A model generated the notes under the pieces. It worked only from the letters and a program-made list of their open reading frames with translations. It made no database searches and was not told the origin of the DNA. A program made the position numbers and the translations under genes. A stretch of DNA of 8,759 nucleotides, taken from Deltaproteobacteria bacterium UBA6967. GTDB taxonomy: Bacteria; SAR324; NAC60-12. Within the stretch, counting starts at the first letter, position 1; each line of letters begins with the position of its first letter. The DNA is taken from positions 7,892-16,650 of the forward strand of contig DJYX01000123.1 in the NCBI GenBank assembly GCA_002450295.1, in the 5' to 3' direction. Positions 7,127-8,759 of this stretch are shown here, piece after piece.

Positions 7127-7264
7127 TCAAAAAAAACTCGCCCTCGGGTCGATGGGACTGATGGGAACTCTCTCCCAATTCCAAACAAGCATGAACGTTG
7201 TACTTGCGGCTGGTTCCAAGCGTGTCTGGCCCAGATTTTCATAGTTGAAGGTTTGGCTCTCCAA
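7127..7264 (-). pseudogene. C-terminal remnant of a paralogue of the adjacent beta-barrel gene
   Basis: Directly downstream of the intact barrel gene, the minus strand encodes a 45-residue frame ending at TGA 7129-7127 that aligns without gaps over 33 residues to the barrel protein's own C-terminal region. LESQTFNYENLG matches LETRSFAYDGLG, and after 11 less similar positions MLVWNWERV matches LLIWNWNPV, giving about 14 identities in 33 plus many conservative changes. An in-frame TGA lies just before the fragment at 7267-7265, and an RF pair further up (7282-7277) may be the shortened preceding strand. There is no start and no room for the rest of the gene, so this is the 3' end of a lost tandem copy. 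At about 42% identity the duplication is old, not recent. The last codons overlap a terminator-like hairpin. Confidence 0.7.
7129..7152 (-). terminator. Probable intrinsic terminator downstream of the barrel gene
   Basis: Read on the minus strand, TCG(a)CC, loop CGAG, GGCGA forms a five-pair GC-rich stem with one bulged A (7152-7138). It is followed by G and then eight T residues (7136-7129). This is the best intrinsic-terminator signature in the window. It lies about 150 bp beyond the stop of the intact barrel gene and overlaps the end of the paralogue remnant, so it probably was that lost gene's terminator and may now serve the intact copy. Confidence 0.5.
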
Positions 7265-7299
7265 TCAATACCTAGCGAATCGTAAAATGTTCGGGCTGC

Positions 7300-8016
7300 T
7301 TAACCTTCCAGATCCTCAAGGCGAATGAATTCAACAGGAAGTTTTATCGATGAAGAGACTGGGTTCCAGTTCCAGATCAGCAGTAACATGTTGCTATGTT
7401 CGAGCTGGAGTTCAGTCTTTCCTAAACCGTCATAGGCAAATGACCGAGTTTCCAGAAAATAATTTTGAGAAAAACCGATCCAGAATCGTTTGGAGATCTC
7501 AAGGAGAATGTTGGTCCCGTAGGCTCCGATGTCTGTGAACCCTGTTTTTTTCGGGAAAGCTCTTTGGGTTCCGTCTTTCGCCGTGTGAGCCAAGCGGAAG
7601 CTGCCTTGCCCAAGGCCATAGGCTGCATAGGGCTGAATATGCAGAAAATCACCGATCAACCAGTCATAACCAAACGAATAAAGAATGCTGAGACTGCGAT
7701 ACTCCAGATCGTAGGTTTGGCTATTGCTCTGCCCTCCGATGATTGAAAATTCCTGATTGATCAGGTGTAGCCCACTGAATAGGTTTGTTTTGGCATTGCG
7801 CTCCTGCCAAAACGTCAGTTCCTGTTGAGAACCATCCAGACCAACTGCAAGATCGTGATCTTGAATTGAAAAACTAGCCCGGGTTTCTCCAAACCCCAGC
7901 CAACTCAACTCTCTCTCGTTTGAAATGATGCCTTGTGCCTCACGTTGAGCTGAAAGCAGGAAGATCACAGCTACAAAAAAAGTTAATGGGGTGCGGAAAA
8001 GCCAGACGAGATGCAT
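7300..8016 (-). CDS. Predicted outer-membrane beta-barrel protein, unknown function
   Basis: The 238-residue product starts with a signal peptide: an N-terminal Arg, a hydrophobic core (TFFVAVIFLL) and a likely cleavage near residues 26-29 (REA-QG). The rest alternates polar and hydrophobic residues with many aromatic and glycine positions, for example SILYSFGYDWL, IQPYAAYGLGQGSF, FWIGFSQNYF and LLLIWNW. This is typical of amphipathic strands in a small barrel of perhaps eight strands, similar in style to OmpA/OmpW-like porins. I do not recognise a specific family, and the protein does not end in the usual aromatic residue but in a charged tail (LEDLEG). A stop codon directly precedes the ATG in frame, so this start is the furthest possible; no good Shine-Dalgarno is visible. 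It lies 191 bp after dppF on the same strand. The diverged C-terminal copy just downstream shows it once belonged to a tandem family. Confidence 0.7.
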   Translation of the reverse strand: MHLVWLFRTPLTFFVAVIFLLSAQREAQGIISNERELSWLGFGETRASFSIQDHDLAVGLDGSQQELTFWQERNAKTNLFSGLHLINQEFSIIGGQSNSQTYDLEYRSLSILYSFGYDWLIGDFLHIQPYAAYGLGQGSFRLAHTAKDGTQRAFPKKTGFTDIGAYGTNILLEISKRFWIGFSQNYFLETRSFAYDGLGKTELQLEHSNMLLLIWNWNPVSSSIKLPVEFIRLEDLEG

Positions 8017-8207
8017 TCAGTTGACTAATGAAACGAGTTAACCCTTCAGTAAAATTGATTTATCGCAGTCTCATGCAGCAACCAAGCCGGTAAAAACCCT
8101 GCTCAGGTCATCAAAATGACACAAAGACATCAGCCTGGGGGAGATGCCGGATCATCAAACTCTATGATGGGTCTTGCTGGTGTTCAGATTATGTTGAATT
8201 TGGAAGG

Positions 8208-8759
8208 CTAGTGCTGATCCGCTTCTTCTGGAAAGAAACAAGCAGCAGCAGGAAGCTTTTCAGGGAGGAGCGGGCGTTCTTGACGGCAGCGATCTTGCGC
8301 TTTCCAACATCTAGGGGCAAAGACACAGCCGGGTGGCACATCGAGCGGGGAGGGAAGCTCTCCTTCGAGCTTGATCCGTTGTTTCTTGGCTTTTGGATCA
8401 GCAATCGGCGTCGCCGAGAGCAGAGCCTTGGTGTAAGGGTGTTGAGGACGTTGGAAGATGTCGTCCTTGGTACCGTGTTCCACAGGTCGTCCTAGATACA
8501 TGACGATCACCTCATCGGCCATGTGACGCACCACAGATAGATCGTGACTAATGAACAGATAGGCCAGACCAAGTTGATCCTGGAGGTCGGTCAACAGGTT
8601 CAAAATCTGGCTCTGAATGGAGAGATCCAAGGCAGAGACGGGCTCATCGAGAACCAGCACCTTGGGATTGAGCATCAGCGCTCGGGCCACTGCAATCCGC
8701 TGGCGTTGACCCCCTGAAAACATGTGTGGGTAGCGCTCGAAGTGTTCTGGTCGCAGACC
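8208..8759 (-). CDS. dppF: Dipeptide/oligopeptide ABC transporter ATP-binding protein, DppF type (C-terminal part)
   Basis: This is the last 183 residues of a peptide-importer ATPase; the frame is open to the window edge, so the N-terminus and Walker A lie outside. DppF pairs with DppD to power the DppBC permease at the inner membrane, importing peptides delivered by a binding protein. Visible in order are [21 protein letters not shown] (signature loop), [12 protein letters not shown] (Walker B and D-loop), FISHDLSVV (H-loop), [29 protein letters not shown] and [10 protein letters not shown] cysteine motif follows, C-x5-C-x6-C-x15-C from [10 protein letters not shown] onward, which in this family can hold an iron-sulfur cluster. 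The run of motifs closely follows E. coli DppF as I remember it, including Met before SGG, hence dppF over oppF. The Met at 8723 is internal, not a start, because the 12 preceding codons encode conserved family sequence. No other dpp gene is in the window, and the gene appears to be last in its operon. Confidence 0.85.
   Translation of the reverse strand, partial: GLRPEHFERYPHMFSGGQRQRIAVARALMLNPKVLVLDEPVSALDLSIQSQILNLLTDLQDQLGLAYLFISHDLSVVRHMADEVIVMYLGRPVEHGTKDDIFQRPQHPYTKALLSATPIADPKAKKQRIKLEGELPSPLDVPPGCVFAPRCWKAQDRCRQERPLLPEKLPAAACFFPEEADQH

Noticed and set aside
7152..7244. A 30-codon plus-strand frame starting MGLMGTLSQF
   Set aside because: It is antisense to the remnant, has no ribosome site and begins at the terminator-like hairpin; most likely chance.
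7127..7247. A 40-codon minus-strand frame starting MKIWARHAW in the barrel-to-lipoprotein spacer
   Set aside because: It overlaps, in a different frame, the barrel-paralogue remnant, whose clear similarity to the neighbouring protein explains the segment better; it has no ribosome site.
8101..8175. Inverted repeats (ATCAT with ATGAT; CAGG with CCTG) as a terminator after dppF
   Set aside because: Stems are only 4-5 bp with large loops and no T-run; not distinguishable from chance.
8208..8723. A complete 171-residue ATP-binding protein starting at the ATG at 8723
   Set aside because: The 12 codons before it are in frame and encode the conserved DppF run [12 protein letters not shown], and Walker A is absent; the gene is only cut by the window edge.

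Overview
The window looks like an ordinary chromosomal stretch of a Gram-negative, diderm bacterium of moderate GC content. It encodes two lipobox lipoproteins, one predicted outer-membrane beta-barrel and the end of a DppF-type peptide-importer ATPase. The combination of sandwich repeats and RCC1-like propellers recalls marine proteobacterial genomes (the SAR324 group came to mind), but that is an impression and not something the sequence proves. No tRNA, rRNA, CRISPR array, transposase or integrase was seen.

Layout. At the left edge is the first 15 codons of a minus-strand gene with a strong ribosome binding site. About 460 bp of AT-rich spacer follows, containing several short palindromes. 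Next is a plus-strand gene for a tandem, two-domain glycerophosphodiester phosphodiesterase (512-2002). It converges on a minus-strand block, and a perfect 8-bp hairpin sits in the junction. In transcription order the minus block is: dppF (5' end outside the window), a beta-barrel outer-membrane protein, a region of decayed outer-membrane-protein remnants, two paralogous lipoproteins B and A, and a pentapeptide-repeat protein.

The most interesting part is the lipoprotein pair (2716-4620 and 4690-6735). Each has a lipobox, two roughly 110-residue beta-sandwich repeats as a stalk, and seven RCC1-like repeats expected to close into a seven-bladed propeller. Almost every blade carries a cysteine pair (C-x9-11-C-W-G). 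Across 14 blades, 13 have both cysteines and one has neither, which is the pattern expected if each pair is a disulfide. They look like tethered, disulfide-stapled recognition propellers at the cell surface or in the periplasm. Their ligand is unknown.

The intergenic region before lipoprotein B is not empty. On the minus strand, 7127-7264 encodes a clear diverged copy of the C-terminus of the neighbouring beta-barrel protein, and 6885-7062 may be the decayed start of another one. This suggests a former tandem family of barrel proteins, now reduced to one intact gene.

Functional links between the genes are weak. GDPD and DppF are both nutrient-acquisition functions (glycerol and phosphate from phosphodiesters; peptides), while the barrel and the two lipoproteins are envelope components. 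Only the order B-A-pentapeptide, with short gaps on one strand, suggests co-transcription.
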